Assembly: GCA_017443895.1 (NCBI GenBank)
Contig: JAFSXU010000068.1
Location: 62,001 to 126,000, forward strand
Source of the DNA: Clostridia bacterium
GTDB lineage: Bacteria; Bacillota; Clostridia; UBA1381
Reading direction: 5' to 3'
Length of the DNA: 64,000 bases
Part shown: positions 1 through 7,641 of the stretch, piece after piece
Numbering within the stretch: the first letter of the stretch is position 1
How the letters are laid out: the number at the start of each line of letters is the position of its first letter
Translations under genes and position numbers: made by a program
The notes under the pieces: generated by a model
What the model saw: only the letters and a program-made list of their open reading frames with translations
Database searches by the model: none
What the model was told of the DNA's origin: nothing

Positions 1-245
1 CAAGAGTTCTAAAGCCAAACGGCAGACTGATTTTAAGGGATATGACAACCGCAATTCCTGCGCTTTTGTGGTTTTTTAATCATATTGAAATGCCCCTGAT
101 AAACCATATCGTGCATAAGGGTGATGTTCATGTATATAATAAAAAGGAAATAGATAATTTGTGCAAAAACAGCGGTATGGTGCTTACAAAATACGAAAAT
201 CACAGGTGGTTTCGTATGCATTGTGTATGCACGGCAATCAGTTGA
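1..245 (+). CDS. SAM-dependent methyltransferase, C-terminal fragment
   Basis: The reading frame is open from the left edge of the window to the stop at 243-245, so the gene starts upstream. The first visible residues read RVLKPNGRLILRD, which matches the motif after strand 4 of class I SAM-dependent methyltransferases (the 'R.LkPGG.l.i.D' block). The segment after it ends in a typical strand-7 hairpin region. The SAM-binding glycine motif lies outside the window, so the substrate cannot be inferred. The small ATG-initiated frame at 42 is internal to this gene and is not a separate start. Confidence 0.75.
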   Translation, partial: RVLKPNGRLILRDMTTAIPALLWFFNHIEMPLINHIVHKGDVHVYNKKEIDNLCKNSGMVLTKYENHRWFRMHCVCTAIS

Positions 246-290
246 AATTTAACGAATTATTTACATATTCTATACTAAAGTAATAAACCC

Positions 291-319
291 TTGAATAACA
301 GTCTGCTCTGTAGTATAAT
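291..319 (+). promoter_or_regulatory. Sigma-A promoter of the DUF975 gene
   Basis: TTGAAT at 291-296 and TATAAT at 314-319 are separated by exactly 17 bases. The site lies between the end of the methyltransferase fragment and the next gene, with room for a short leader before the GGAGAGG ribosome binding site at 339-345. Confidence 0.75.
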
Positions 320-355
320 CACGGTAATACATTATATCGGAGAGGAATGAATTTT

Positions 356-1033
356 ATGACACTGAGTGAATACAGAGAAAGAGCAAGACAGAGCCTTAAA
401 GGAAAGTATTGGTATTGCGTTGCGGTATATCTTTTGGTTACGCTGGTTATTGGATTGGTGAGCAGTTTGGGAACGCTTTTTGAAAGAATGGATCAGGGCG
501 AGGGAACGGCACAGACTATAGCGTTTGTTATAAGCTTTTTAGGAACGCTTTTTGTGACATATCCGTTTGCAATCGGACTTACAAGATTTTTTATAAAATC
601 AATAAATGAACGGCGTGAGCTTGACGACCTTGTATTTCTGTATAAAAACGGTCTTTCAAGAGCGATTGTTACCGTGCTTTTAAAAGGAATTTACCTTTTC
701 CTGTGGACAATGTTATTTATAATCCCAGGTATTGTAAAGAGCTATTCATATTTCCTTGTTGAATATCTTTTGGCCGAAAATCCAAGCCTTGAAACAAAGC
801 GTATGTTTGAAATTTCAAAGAGAGCTATGGACGGCTATAAAATGCGTGCATTTTTGCTTGAAATGTCATTTTTGGGATATATTTTTCTGTCACTTCTGAC
901 ATTCGGTATAGGACTTTTATTCCTTGCCCCGTATATGGAGATGACAATGGCGATATTTTATGAAGATGTAAAAGGGTCGGCAATAGAGCGCGGAATATTG
1001 AGTGAAGAAGAGCTTATATACAGCGAAAACTAA
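356..1033 (+). CDS. DUF975 family integral membrane protein
   Basis: This is a multi-pass membrane protein of about 225 residues. It starts with the MTLSEYRERARQSLKGKYW type of N-terminus seen in DUF975 proteins: a short amphipathic 'A+..L+g+yw' segment followed by hydrophobic helices. Around residues 105-130 it has the LFLWTMLFIIPGIVKSYSY segment typical of the family. I prefer the ATG at 356 to the one at 347, because the GGAGAGG box at 339-345 then sits 10 bases upstream rather than 1. The function of the family is not established. It has its own promoter at 291-319 and is probably monocistronic, ending before the hairpin at 1052-1083. Confidence 0.75.
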   Translation: MTLSEYRERARQSLKGKYWYCVAVYLLVTLVIGLVSSLGTLFERMDQGEGTAQTIAFVISFLGTLFVTYPFAIGLTRFFIKSINERRELDDLVFLYKNGLSRAIVTVLLKGIYLFLWTMLFIIPGIVKSYSYFLVEYLLAENPSLETKRMFEISKRAMDGYKMRAFLLEMSFLGYIFLSLLTFGIGLLFLAPYMEMTMAIFYEDVKGSAIERGILSEEELIYSEN

Positions 1034-1051
1034 ATAACAAAAGCGATAAAA

Positions 1052-1083
1052 AAGGGGCTGTTGCATTTTTGCAACAGCCCCTT
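1052..1083. terminator. Bidirectional hairpin terminator
   Basis: A perfect 13-base-pair stem (AAGGGGCTGTTGC pairing with GCAACAGCCCCTT) closes a 6-base loop between two convergent genes. A run of A on the plus strand just left of the stem gives a U tract for transcripts arriving from the right, so it best serves the minus-strand isomerase-like gene. It may also stop the plus-strand gene. The stem shares its CTGTTGCA core with hairpins at 43206 and 56625. Confidence 0.8.
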
Positions 1084-1098
1084 CAGGCTAAAATCAAT

Positions 1099-2517
1099 TT
1101 ATCTTGTTATTATATCTACATCAACATTGAATATCTTTGCAACCTTTAAGATTGTGTCGATATGTCTGCCTGCTGCGGCTGCCATATGATGTGTAGGACC
1201 TGCCTCGCTCCATTTATTGCAGAACTCTCTTGCACCGCAGGTAAAGCGTGTACGCATATTGGTGTCGCCGAAGGTAAAGATTGGACCATCTTCATTTACG
1301 CCCTCAGCCACAACAAACTTAAAGTGACCGTCCTTATCCTGGGTTATGCCAAGATATGTAACAGGACCCAAATGCGGATAGAACTGTGTTAAGTAACCGC
1401 CGCCTGTTTTACCGTGGAATACAGGAACTATCTTCATAGTAGGCTTCTTTGCCGAAATATCCGCATCGCCCGAGCCTGAATGACCGATAATGCAAATATC
1501 ATCGTCAAAGTCGATAGAATACATTTCAGAAAGCTGTCCCATACCTGAGATTGTCTTTAAGATGCTCATTGCCATTGCAACCTTAATATCGCCCTCAACC
1601 GCACAAGCCGTGCCCTGCTTTATAAGCATTGAGAATGCAGGGATAAGCATACTGTCAAGCTCGCCTGCCTTACCCTGTGCAAAACCGTCATAATGCGAAG
1701 CGATAAATCCGAGCTGTTCGTCCTTTACCCACTGCTCAAATGCAACAACATATTTTGCCATATCCCATACTTTTTCTATAGTTCCGCCACCCTCAATATC
1801 AAATGTATCAAGAATTTCCTGCGCCTTTTGACGGATAGCGTCCTCGTCTGTAATATCATCAGCTATTGCCCACATCTTTTCCCAGTCAAACTGCTTGGTG
1901 TAAAGGAACATTCTGTGATAGAGATTTGTTTCATCTATGTATAAGTCCATCATACCGGGGTACGGTCTGCCTATCTGAGCAAGGTTTGTATCACGGAAAC
2001 GGCGTCTTACCTGTGCGGCCTTACACCAATCCTCTATCTCAGCCTGCACATACGGATCGCCGCCCTCAACAACACCGGTTATTACTGCGTGGCGCTTTCC
2101 TGCACGCTCAAGATCGGCTACCATTTCGCCTACCGCACCGCAGGCGTACAGCTCACCGAGCCATGTAGGAGTGTCTGTATTTGCATAATCAGGCGCCTTT
2201 TTCTTTTGAATGTTCACAAGAACAACAGGCACATCTAAATCACGAACAGCAGGAAGCATATTGTATGATGTTGCATAAGTAAGAAGCTGTAGAATAACAA
2301 GGTCAACATCAGCCGCACGGAACTTGTCGCCTGCTACCATTGCCTGCTCCTTTGTTGTAACCATACCGCCGTCGATAACCTCGATTGTATCGGGTAAGGT
2401 CTTTTTAAATTCCGCATATTGGCTTTCAAACTCAGGCACCAATGACGGGAACTGCGGAAGGTACGCTCCGAGTGCAATTGAGAACACACCAACCCTTGCT
2501 TTTGTGTTTACTAACAT
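1099..2517 (-). CDS. L-arabinose isomerase-like protein (AraA/FucI superfamily)
   Basis: The 472-residue product is close to the roughly 500 residues of bacterial L-arabinose isomerase. The four residues that bind the metal and catalyse in AraA have counterparts: Glu308 in AVEGD, Glu331 in LSEMYSIDF, His346 in IIGHSG and His443 or His444 in GPTHHMAAAAG. This supports an aldose-ketose isomerase with a divalent metal site. An AAAGGAGGATT ribosome binding site lies 8 bases before the ATG. No araB, araD or sugar transporter flanks it, and it has its own promoter (2559-2588) and terminator. The true substrate could therefore be arabinose, fucose or another sugar, and AraA itself is only the closest well-known relative. 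Confidence 0.75.
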   Translation of the reverse strand: MLVNTKARVGVFSIALGAYLPQFPSLVPEFESQYAEFKKTLPDTIEVIDGGMVTTKEQAMVAGDKFRAADVDLVILQLLTYATSYNMLPAVRDLDVPVVLVNIQKKKAPDYANTDTPTWLGELYACGAVGEMVADLERAGKRHAVITGVVEGGDPYVQAEIEDWCKAAQVRRRFRDTNLAQIGRPYPGMMDLYIDETNLYHRMFLYTKQFDWEKMWAIADDITDEDAIRQKAQEILDTFDIEGGGTIEKVWDMAKYVVAFEQWVKDEQLGFIASHYDGFAQGKAGELDSMLIPAFSMLIKQGTACAVEGDIKVAMAMSILKTISGMGQLSEMYSIDFDDDICIIGHSGSGDADISAKKPTMKIVPVFHGKTGGGYLTQFYPHLGPVTYLGITQDKDGHFKFVVAEGVNEDGPIFTFGDTNMRTRFTCGAREFCNKWSEAGPTHHMAAAAGRHIDTILKVAKIFNVDVDIITR

Positions 2518-2558
2518 ATTTTAATCCTCCTTTAGAATATATGCTTATTATCCTGTCC

Positions 2559-2588
2559 ATTGTATCATATCTGCGCTTATGATGTCAA
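2559..2588 (-). promoter_or_regulatory. Promoter of the isomerase-like gene
   Basis: Read on the minus strand, TTGACA (2588-2583) is followed after 18 bases by TACAAT (2564-2559). A TG one base upstream makes it an extended -10 element. It lies about 40 bases before the start codon. Confidence 0.7.
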
Positions 2589-2646
2589 GAATTTTGTGGA
2601 AATTCTACAATATACAAAACCCGATATTTTTGATTTATATAAACAT

Positions 2647-3420
2647 TCAACTAATTTCCTCCTCCTTTGGCTCATAGCGGATAATTATTACAATTGCAAT
2701 TATTATGCACAGAATAAATATCCCCAAAAGTGCAGGTATAAGCGGATTGTATTTACGGCGCTGATAATTTTGCGTATCGGCATATGCCAAAAGTGAGGAA
2801 TTATCCAAAAGCTCTCCGCCCATTTTAAGGCTTAAAAGCCGATACGGCTCCTTTGATGTGTCAATTACGGCATAGCTGTATTCATTTTCGGATTTATTGT
2901 TTTCGGTATATGTATCTGAAAAGATTACATATCTTCTTCCGCTCCCCAAATCAAGTACAGATATGATTTTATTTATTTTTGTATCGTATTTGGCATTAAA
3001 TCCGCCACTGTACATATATTTATCCGCACGATAGCAATATCCTTTGTCTATAAGCAGTGCAAAGGGTGGATGAAACGGCTCAATGCCTAAAATCTCGGTT
3101 ATGACAGAGTCAATGTATGCCGAATTTATATAGCTTATATTGTCAACACTCATGCTTTGAGGCTTTTCTTTTACAAGTGACTGAAATTTTTTGTTTGTGT
3201 ATAGAACATGACGGTATATTCTGTCTATGTCATAGTCCTTATAATCAAATTCGGTAAGATCGCACACGGCAAGCAAAAATTCGGTTATTTTCTTGTTGTC
3301 CGCCTGTATAGGTGGGTATGAATAGCTTTTTATAAGCGGATTTAACAGGTTTTTGTTATCGTAGGCATATACGCTTGTGTTTAAGATAAATAAAATAACC
3401 AAAGCCAAGATTTTTTTCAT
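2647..3420 (-). CDS. Hypothetical membrane-anchored exported protein
   Basis: I do not recognise a family. The 257-residue product begins with MKKILALVILFILNTSVYAY, a clear Sec signal peptide with a likely cleavage site around residue 19-20. Near the C-terminus, at about residues 227-247, it has a hydrophobic segment (LIPALLGIFILCIIIAIVIII) followed by a short acidic tail. The layout is therefore an extracellular domain of about 200 residues held by a C-terminal membrane helix. The GAAAGGAATT box upstream of the ATG at 3420 supports the start. The gene is not obviously linked to its neighbours. Confidence 0.6.
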   Translation of the reverse strand: MKKILALVILFILNTSVYAYDNKNLLNPLIKSYSYPPIQADNKKITEFLLAVCDLTEFDYKDYDIDRIYRHVLYTNKKFQSLVKEKPQSMSVDNISYINSAYIDSVITEILGIEPFHPPFALLIDKGYCYRADKYMYSGGFNAKYDTKINKIISVLDLGSGRRYVIFSDTYTENNKSENEYSYAVIDTSKEPYRLLSLKMGGELLDNSSLLAYADTQNYQRRKYNPLIPALLGIFILCIIIAIVIIIRYEPKEEEIS

Positions 3421-3571
3421 TTATAATAATTCCTTTCAAGGCACACAAAACAGCATAAATACTACTTCAAAATGCCGTGCATTTTGTACCTTAATCATTC
3501 ATTGTTTGAATTTTATTCAAGCTTATTTTTAGTATTATTTGCAAAAAAAACAAAAAAATTATAAAAAGGGG

Positions 3572-3600
3572 TTAAAATATTGAAAAGTTTATGATACAAT
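3572..3600 (+). promoter_or_regulatory. Probable promoter of hpt
   Basis: TTAAAA (3572-3577) and TACAAT (3595-3600) are 17 bases apart, with TGA just before the -10 element. The -35 match is weak, but the site is well placed before the AAGGGGG ribosome binding site of hpt. Confidence 0.45.
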
Positions 3601-3628
3601 GTACAAAAAAATTAAGGGGGATTAGAAT

Positions 3629-4174
3629 ATGATACACGATGATGTAAGGGAAGTCTTTGTAGACGAGAAAGAGATACAGCAAATCTGTAAAAGATTGGGC
3701 GAGGAGATAAGCCGTGATTACGAGGGCAAGGAAATTTTAGCGCTTGTTATTTTAAAAGGCTCAATGGTATTTGCCGCTGACCTTATAAGATACATAAGCG
3801 TTCCGCTCCGTCTTGACTTTATGCAGGCGTCAAGCTATGGCGACGGAACAAAGTCGACAGGTATTATCAAGATTAAAAAGGATATGGATAACTCTGCCGA
3901 GGGTAAGCATATTATAATCATTGAGGATATAATCGACAGCGGAAATACCCTGTTTAATATCCATAAGCTTCTTGAGGACAGAGGCGCGGCAAGCGTTAAT
4001 ATCTGCACATTCCTGTCAAAGCCGTCAAGGCGTGAGATTGATGTTGATGTTAAATACATCGGCAAGGAAGTGCCTGACGAGTTTTTGGTAGGCTACGGAC
4101 TCGATTTTGCCGAAAATTACAGGAGCCTGCCGTATGTGGGAGTATTGAAACCGCAAGTATACGCAAAAATCTGA
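3629..4174 (+). CDS. hpt: Hypoxanthine phosphoribosyltransferase
   Basis: This purine salvage enzyme transfers phosphoribose from PRPP to hypoxanthine or guanine. The 181-residue length matches the bacterial family. The PRPP-binding motif IIIIEDIIDSGNT is at residues 95-107. LVILKGSMVFAADLIR (about residues 39-54) and the SSYGDGTKSTG loop (about 68-78) also match Hpt. AAGGGGG lies 8 bases before the ATG. The gene stands alone between a minus-strand gene and the rlmH pair. Confidence 0.95.
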   Translation: MIHDDVREVFVDEKEIQQICKRLGEEISRDYEGKEILALVILKGSMVFAADLIRYISVPLRLDFMQASSYGDGTKSTGIIKIKKDMDNSAEGKHIIIIEDIIDSGNTLFNIHKLLEDRGAASVNICTFLSKPSRREIDVDVKYIGKEVPDEFLVGYGLDFAENYRSLPYVGVLKPQVYAKI

Positions 4175-4209
4175 CGGCTGCCCAATTTAGCGCAGATCAT
4201 TTCATTACA

Positions 4210-4261
4210 CACAAAACTCACCACTTGGAGTATACACATACGCCGGCGGGTGAGTTTTGTG
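4210..4261. terminator. Inverted repeat, possible hpt/rlmH terminator
   Basis: CACAAAACTCACC (4210-4222) pairs perfectly with GGTGAGTTTTGTG (4249-4261) across a 26-base loop, in the 212-base gap between convergent hpt and rlmH. No clear U tract follows on either strand, so termination is a guess from position. The rest of the gap is AT-rich with no gene. Confidence 0.4.
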
Positions 4262-4386
4262 CGTTCTGCATCTAAATTCAATCAGCCTCATTTTTACGGT
4301 AATTGACATAGAAATAAAATAATGATAAAATTTAAAAGATATTTGTTTTAATCGGAGTTTTATAATGAAAAAAATTTTAAAAATTA

Positions 4387-4863
4387 TTATTTATGGTAGC
4401 TTTCATTTCGGTTTATCTTAAATGCGCGGTAAATCTGCTCACATAAAACCACGCGCATAAGCTGGTGTGGAAGTGTGATTTTACCAAAGCTCATTTTAAA
4501 GTCGGAACGGCTTTTTACCTTGTCCCAAAGTCCCAAAGATCCGCCTATAATAAAAACTATATGGCTTTTTTGCATTGAAATATCGGCAATTTTCTCCGCA
4601 AGCTCAACAGATGATACCCCTTTCCCCTCAATACACATTGAAATCACATAGGCATCGGTCGGGAGCTTTGCCAAAATCTTTTCGCCCTCGGTTTCTTTTA
4701 CCTTTTCTTCTTCTTTTTGAGAGGCGTTATCGGGGATTTTCTCATCGGGTATTTCTATAATATTGAATTTTACAAACCGAGAAAGTCGTTTTTTATATTC
4801 ATTTATCGCATCGGTAAAATATTTTTCCTTTATCTTACCTACACATAAAACAGTAATATTCAT
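4387..4863 (-). CDS. rlmH: 23S rRNA (pseudouridine-1915-N3)-methyltransferase RlmH
   Basis: RlmH is a small SPOUT-class methyltransferase that methylates pseudouridine 1915 in helix 69 of 23S rRNA. The 158-residue product has the N-terminal MNITVLCVGKIKEKYF, the SAM-knot motif FIIGGSLGL at about residues 104-112, and the family's characteristic C-terminal end (INRNESYHK). The ATG overlaps the stop of yycJ by one base, so the two are translationally coupled. Confidence 0.95.
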   Translation of the reverse strand: MNITVLCVGKIKEKYFTDAINEYKKRLSRFVKFNIIEIPDEKIPDNASQKEEEKVKETEGEKILAKLPTDAYVISMCIEGKGVSSVELAEKIADISMQKSHIVFIIGGSLGLWDKVKSRSDFKMSFGKITLPHQLMRVVLCEQIYRAFKINRNESYHK

Positions 4864-5639
4864 TATATATTTGTTACTCCGTACCGTTTTGCAACCTGCA
4901 ATCTAACATCATCGCCTACGCTTACACCCTTTTGAGTTAAATAGTTAAAGGTTTCAAGATGTGCAATTTCGGGCGTGTTGTTTTCGTTTGACAAATGCCC
5001 CAGAGCTATGCTTTTTGTGCCGGACTGTATCAGCTTATACGCCGTCATTGCCGCATTTTCGTTTGATAAATGCCCCACATCGCTTAAAATTCTTTGCTTT
5101 AGCGGGAACGGATATGTACCGAACTGCAGCATATCAACATCATGGTTTGATTCGAGCAAAATCCTTGAGCTGCCCATAATGTTTGAGAGGATATAGTCAT
5201 TCATATGCCCTATGTCCGTTGCAAGTGAAAATTTTTCGTCTTGTGAAAAGTATGAATACCCAACAGGGTCAGCCGCATCATGCGGAATGGAGAACGGGCG
5301 TATACCAAAAGTGCCTATCTCAAAATCCGCGTCGGGAGTTATGGTGTGAATAAGACTATCGTCAATATTACCGCAGTTTAAATTTTTTATTGTTTTCTCT
5401 GTTGCATATATGGGTGTGCCGTAGCGCCTTGCTACAACGCCTACGCCCCTTACATGGTCTATATGCTCGTGAGTTACTAAAATTGCGGATAAATTATCGG
5501 GCGATATGCCAAATGCTGATAATGCATCCTTTAGCTTTGAGCCTGACATTCCGCAGTCTGTTAAAATGTGAGTCCTTCCGTCGGATATCAGGGTAGAGTT
5601 CCCCGACGATCCGCTTATAAGTGATGAAAATGTAACCAT
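4863..5639 (-). CDS. yycJ: MBL-fold metallohydrolase, YycJ/WalJ-like
   Basis: This is a metallo-beta-lactamase-fold hydrolase of 258 residues. The metal-binding motif THEHIDH is at residues 56-62. The N-terminal segment LISGSSGNSTLISDG followed by LTDCG is characteristic of the YycJ/WalJ family. YycJ is often encoded near walRK or rlmH and has been linked to cell wall and DNA metabolism, but its exact substrate is unclear. It is followed by rlmH with a one-base overlap, the same pairing seen in many Bacillota. A minus-strand AAGAGG box precedes the ATG. Confidence 0.85.
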   Translation of the reverse strand: MVTFSSLISGSSGNSTLISDGRTHILTDCGMSGSKLKDALSAFGISPDNLSAILVTHEHIDHVRGVGVVARRYGTPIYATEKTIKNLNCGNIDDSLIHTITPDADFEIGTFGIRPFSIPHDAADPVGYSYFSQDEKFSLATDIGHMNDYILSNIMGSSRILLESNHDVDMLQFGTYPFPLKQRILSDVGHLSNENAAMTAYKLIQSGTKSIALGHLSNENNTPEIAHLETFNYLTQKGVSVGDDVRLQVAKRYGVTNI

Positions 5640-5669
5640 ATAACCTCTTTAAAGTAATTTATTATGGAA

Positions 5670-5694
5670 GAAATCCGCATTCTTTGCGGATTTC
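5670..5694 (-). terminator. Hairpin downstream of murA
   Basis: A perfect 10-base-pair stem, GAAATCCGCA with TGCGGATTTC, encloses a 5-base loop about 70 bases past the murA stop. The trailing sequence on the minus strand is only moderately T-rich, so it may be a weak intrinsic terminator. Confidence 0.5.
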
Positions 5695-5762
5695 AGTACC
5701 AATTATATTAAAAGATAAAATTATATTTTTGAACTCTTTGCCATAAAAGCAACAGTCTTACT

Positions 5763-7055
5763 TTATATCAATTCGTAGTCGTCCTCGACTGTAATTCTCT
5801 CGATTTTACCGCCGAGAGCAATGAATTTGTTTTCAAAATTCTCATAGCCGCGGTCAATATGATGAATTTCACTGATATGCGTAACGCCGTCACACATAAG
5901 TCCTGCTATAATCATTGCCGCACCGGCTCTTAAATCCGTTGCCTTAACATGTGCCGAGTACAGGTGGTCAACGCCGTCAATAATTGCAAGCTGACCTTCA
6001 ACCCGTATCGTTGCACCCATTCGCTTTAGCTCGCTTACATATCTGAAACGGTTGTCCCAAACAGCTTCACGAGCCGTTGATGTACCCTTTATTGTAGACA
6101 GGTATGTTACAAGCTGGGGCTGCATATCGGTAGGGAAGCCCGGATATGGCAAAGCCGTAAAGTTAATCGGCTTTAAAACCTTGCCCTCGTCAACCGATAC
6201 ACGGACAGAGTCAACTCCGTATTCCACTCTTACGCCTGTTTGCTGTAATTTTGAACCGATAATTTCAAGATGCCTCGGAATTACATTTGTGATTGTAACA
6301 TCGCCCTTTGTTGCGGCGGCGGCAACCATAAATGTTCCTGCCTCTATCTGGTCGGGGATAATTGTATATATTCCGCCGTGGAGTAAATCGGGGTTTACAC
6401 CCTTGATTTTTATTGTGTCCGTTCCTGCACCTCGTATATTTGCGCCCATCGCATTTAAAAAGTTTGCAAGGTCAACAATGTGCGGTTCCTTTGCCGCATT
6501 CTCGATTGTTGTTGTGCCCGGTGCGGTAACAGCCGCCAAAATTGAATTTATCGTTGCGCCGACTGTAACAACATCAAAATATACATTTCCGCCTGTCAAC
6601 GGCGCGTCGGAATTTCCGACAATCATACCACGCTCTACCTTAACCGATGCGCCCAATGCCTCAAAGCCCTTTATGTGCTGGTCAATCGGTCTTGTTCCGA
6701 AATCACAGCCGCCGGGAGGGTCAACGCTAAACTGCCCGAATCTTCCCAAAAGCGCACCCATAAGGTAGCTTGAGCCTCGCATTTTTCGGGTTAAGTCGCC
6801 CAAAGGCTCGTATGAGTCAACATTAGTACAATCTATATCAACAGTGTGTTCATCAACATATTCAACATCGGCGTGTAAATTCTGTAAAATTTTAAGATAC
6901 AGCTTCACATCCTTGATATTCGGTACATTTTCAAGTCTGCACCGTGCTTTTATAAGGATGCACGCCGGAATAATAGCGACTGCCGCATTCTTTGCGCCGC
7001 TTATTGAAACCTCACCCTTTAAGGGAGTTCCGCCGGTAACTAAAAGCTTTTCCAA
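5763..7055 (-). CDS. murA: UDP-N-acetylglucosamine 1-carboxyvinyltransferase
   Basis: MurA transfers enolpyruvate from PEP to UDP-GlcNAc in the first committed step of peptidoglycan synthesis. With the start chosen here the protein is 430 residues. Lys22 (SGAKNAA) and the fosfomycin-target Cys117 (PPGGCDFGTRPIDQH) are present at the expected places. I take the TTG at 7055 as the start. It gives the canonical MEKLLVTGG N-terminus and places GAAGGAG 8 bases upstream. The GTG at 7064 overlaps that ribosome binding site and cannot be used efficiently. A promoter lies at 7132-7160. Confidence 0.95.
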   Translation of the reverse strand: MEKLLVTGGTPLKGEVSISGAKNAAVAIIPACILIKARCRLENVPNIKDVKLYLKILQNLHADVEYVDEHTVDIDCTNVDSYEPLGDLTRKMRGSSYLMGALLGRFGQFSVDPPGGCDFGTRPIDQHIKGFEALGASVKVERGMIVGNSDAPLTGGNVYFDVVTVGATINSILAAVTAPGTTTIENAAKEPHIVDLANFLNAMGANIRGAGTDTIKIKGVNPDLLHGGIYTIIPDQIEAGTFMVAAAATKGDVTITNVIPRHLEIIGSKLQQTGVRVEYGVDSVRVSVDEGKVLKPINFTALPYPGFPTDMQPQLVTYLSTIKGTSTAREAVWDNRFRYVSELKRMGATIRVEGQLAIIDGVDHLYSAHVKATDLRAGAAMIIAGLMCDGVTHISEIHHIDRGYENFENKFIALGGKIERITVEDDYELI

Positions 7056-7131
7056 GAAAAACACTCCTTCGTATTATTTTATCCGTAAAACAAAAACATC
7101 CATATGTAAATGGAATAAATCTATCTTATTT

Positions 7132-7160
7132 ATTATATCAGAAAAAAAAGAAAAAAGCAA
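7132..7160 (-). promoter_or_regulatory. Promoter of murA
   Basis: On the minus strand TTGCTT (7160-7155) and TATAAT (7137-7132) are 17 bases apart, about 75 bases before the murA start. Confidence 0.65.
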
Positions 7161-7373
7161 TTAAAATGAGAAAATTACAAAAAATATATAACTTTTCTGT
7201 AATTGGCGTGTAACAGAGGGCAATTTTGTTGTCAGTTTTATCCAATTTTTAAGATATTTGTTATGTATCGGAAAATCTGTAAAAACAGTAAATTTTGCAT
7301 AAATTTTTCGGTTTTGTCTTTAATAAATTATTCCAAATGACAGGTATTGGTATAAAATGTTTATAAAAATCCC

Positions 7374-7402
7374 TTGATTTTGTATAGTATATGTGCTAAA
7401 AT
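7374..7402 (+). promoter_or_regulatory. Extended -10 promoter of the polysaccharide locus
   Basis: TTGATT (7374-7379) and TAAAAT (7397-7402) are 17 bases apart. TGC at 7394-7396 immediately precedes the -10, giving a TGn extended element. It is the only convincing promoter before the first transferase gene. No strong terminator is seen before 35466, so it may drive much of the 28-kb locus. The remaining bases between murA and this site (about 7161-7373) are AT-rich and hold nothing I can identify. Confidence 0.7.
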
Positions 7403-7408
7403 AGGATA

Positions 7409-7490
7409 GAATACGATTGTTATGTATTTATGCAGAACGCATCCGTAGCAGAATGCCGAATGGGTGGAAAATAAATATTGTGTCGTATTA
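7409..7490 (+). promoter_or_regulatory. Possible structured 5' leader of the polysaccharide operon
   Basis: Directly after the predicted start of transcription, AATACGA (7410-7416) can pair with TCGTATT (7483-7489), and TATTTA inside it with TAAATA. These pairings close a region that contains two near-direct copies, GCAGAACGCA and GCAGAATGCC. It resembles a folded leader but matches no riboswitch class I recognise. Confidence 0.35.
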
Positions 7491-7515
7491 TAAATTGATT
7501 GTTGGGGCTTTTTAA

Positions 7516-7641
7516 ATGGAAAATAAAGATATTGATAGAATAGCCAAAGAGCAGAATATTGGCTCTGTTATTCGTAACAGACGGATCTTTCTTCACAGGT
7601 TGTTTAATGTAGCCAAGTGGGCAGGTGAAGATAGTGAATAA
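7516..7641 (+). CDS. Possible 41-residue leader peptide
   Basis: An ATG-initiated frame of 41 codons lies between the structured leader and the phosphoglycosyl transferase gene. It has a GGGG box 8 bases upstream and its stop codon falls inside the start of the next gene. Such an overlap would allow translational coupling. The peptide is rich in Arg and Lys around residues 20-30 (IRNRRIFLHRLF). I recognise no family and cannot exclude a chance frame. Confidence 0.3.
   Translation: MENKDIDRIAKEQNIGSVIRNRRIFLHRLFNVAKWAGEDSE

Noticed and set aside
1162-2168. Plus-strand open frames over the isomerase-like gene
   Set aside because: They lie antisense to a gene with conserved active-site residues and have no ribosome binding sites.
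6052-6768. A 238-codon plus-strand frame inside murA
   Set aside because: It is a long antisense shadow of murA; its translation has no recognisable domain and no ribosome binding site.
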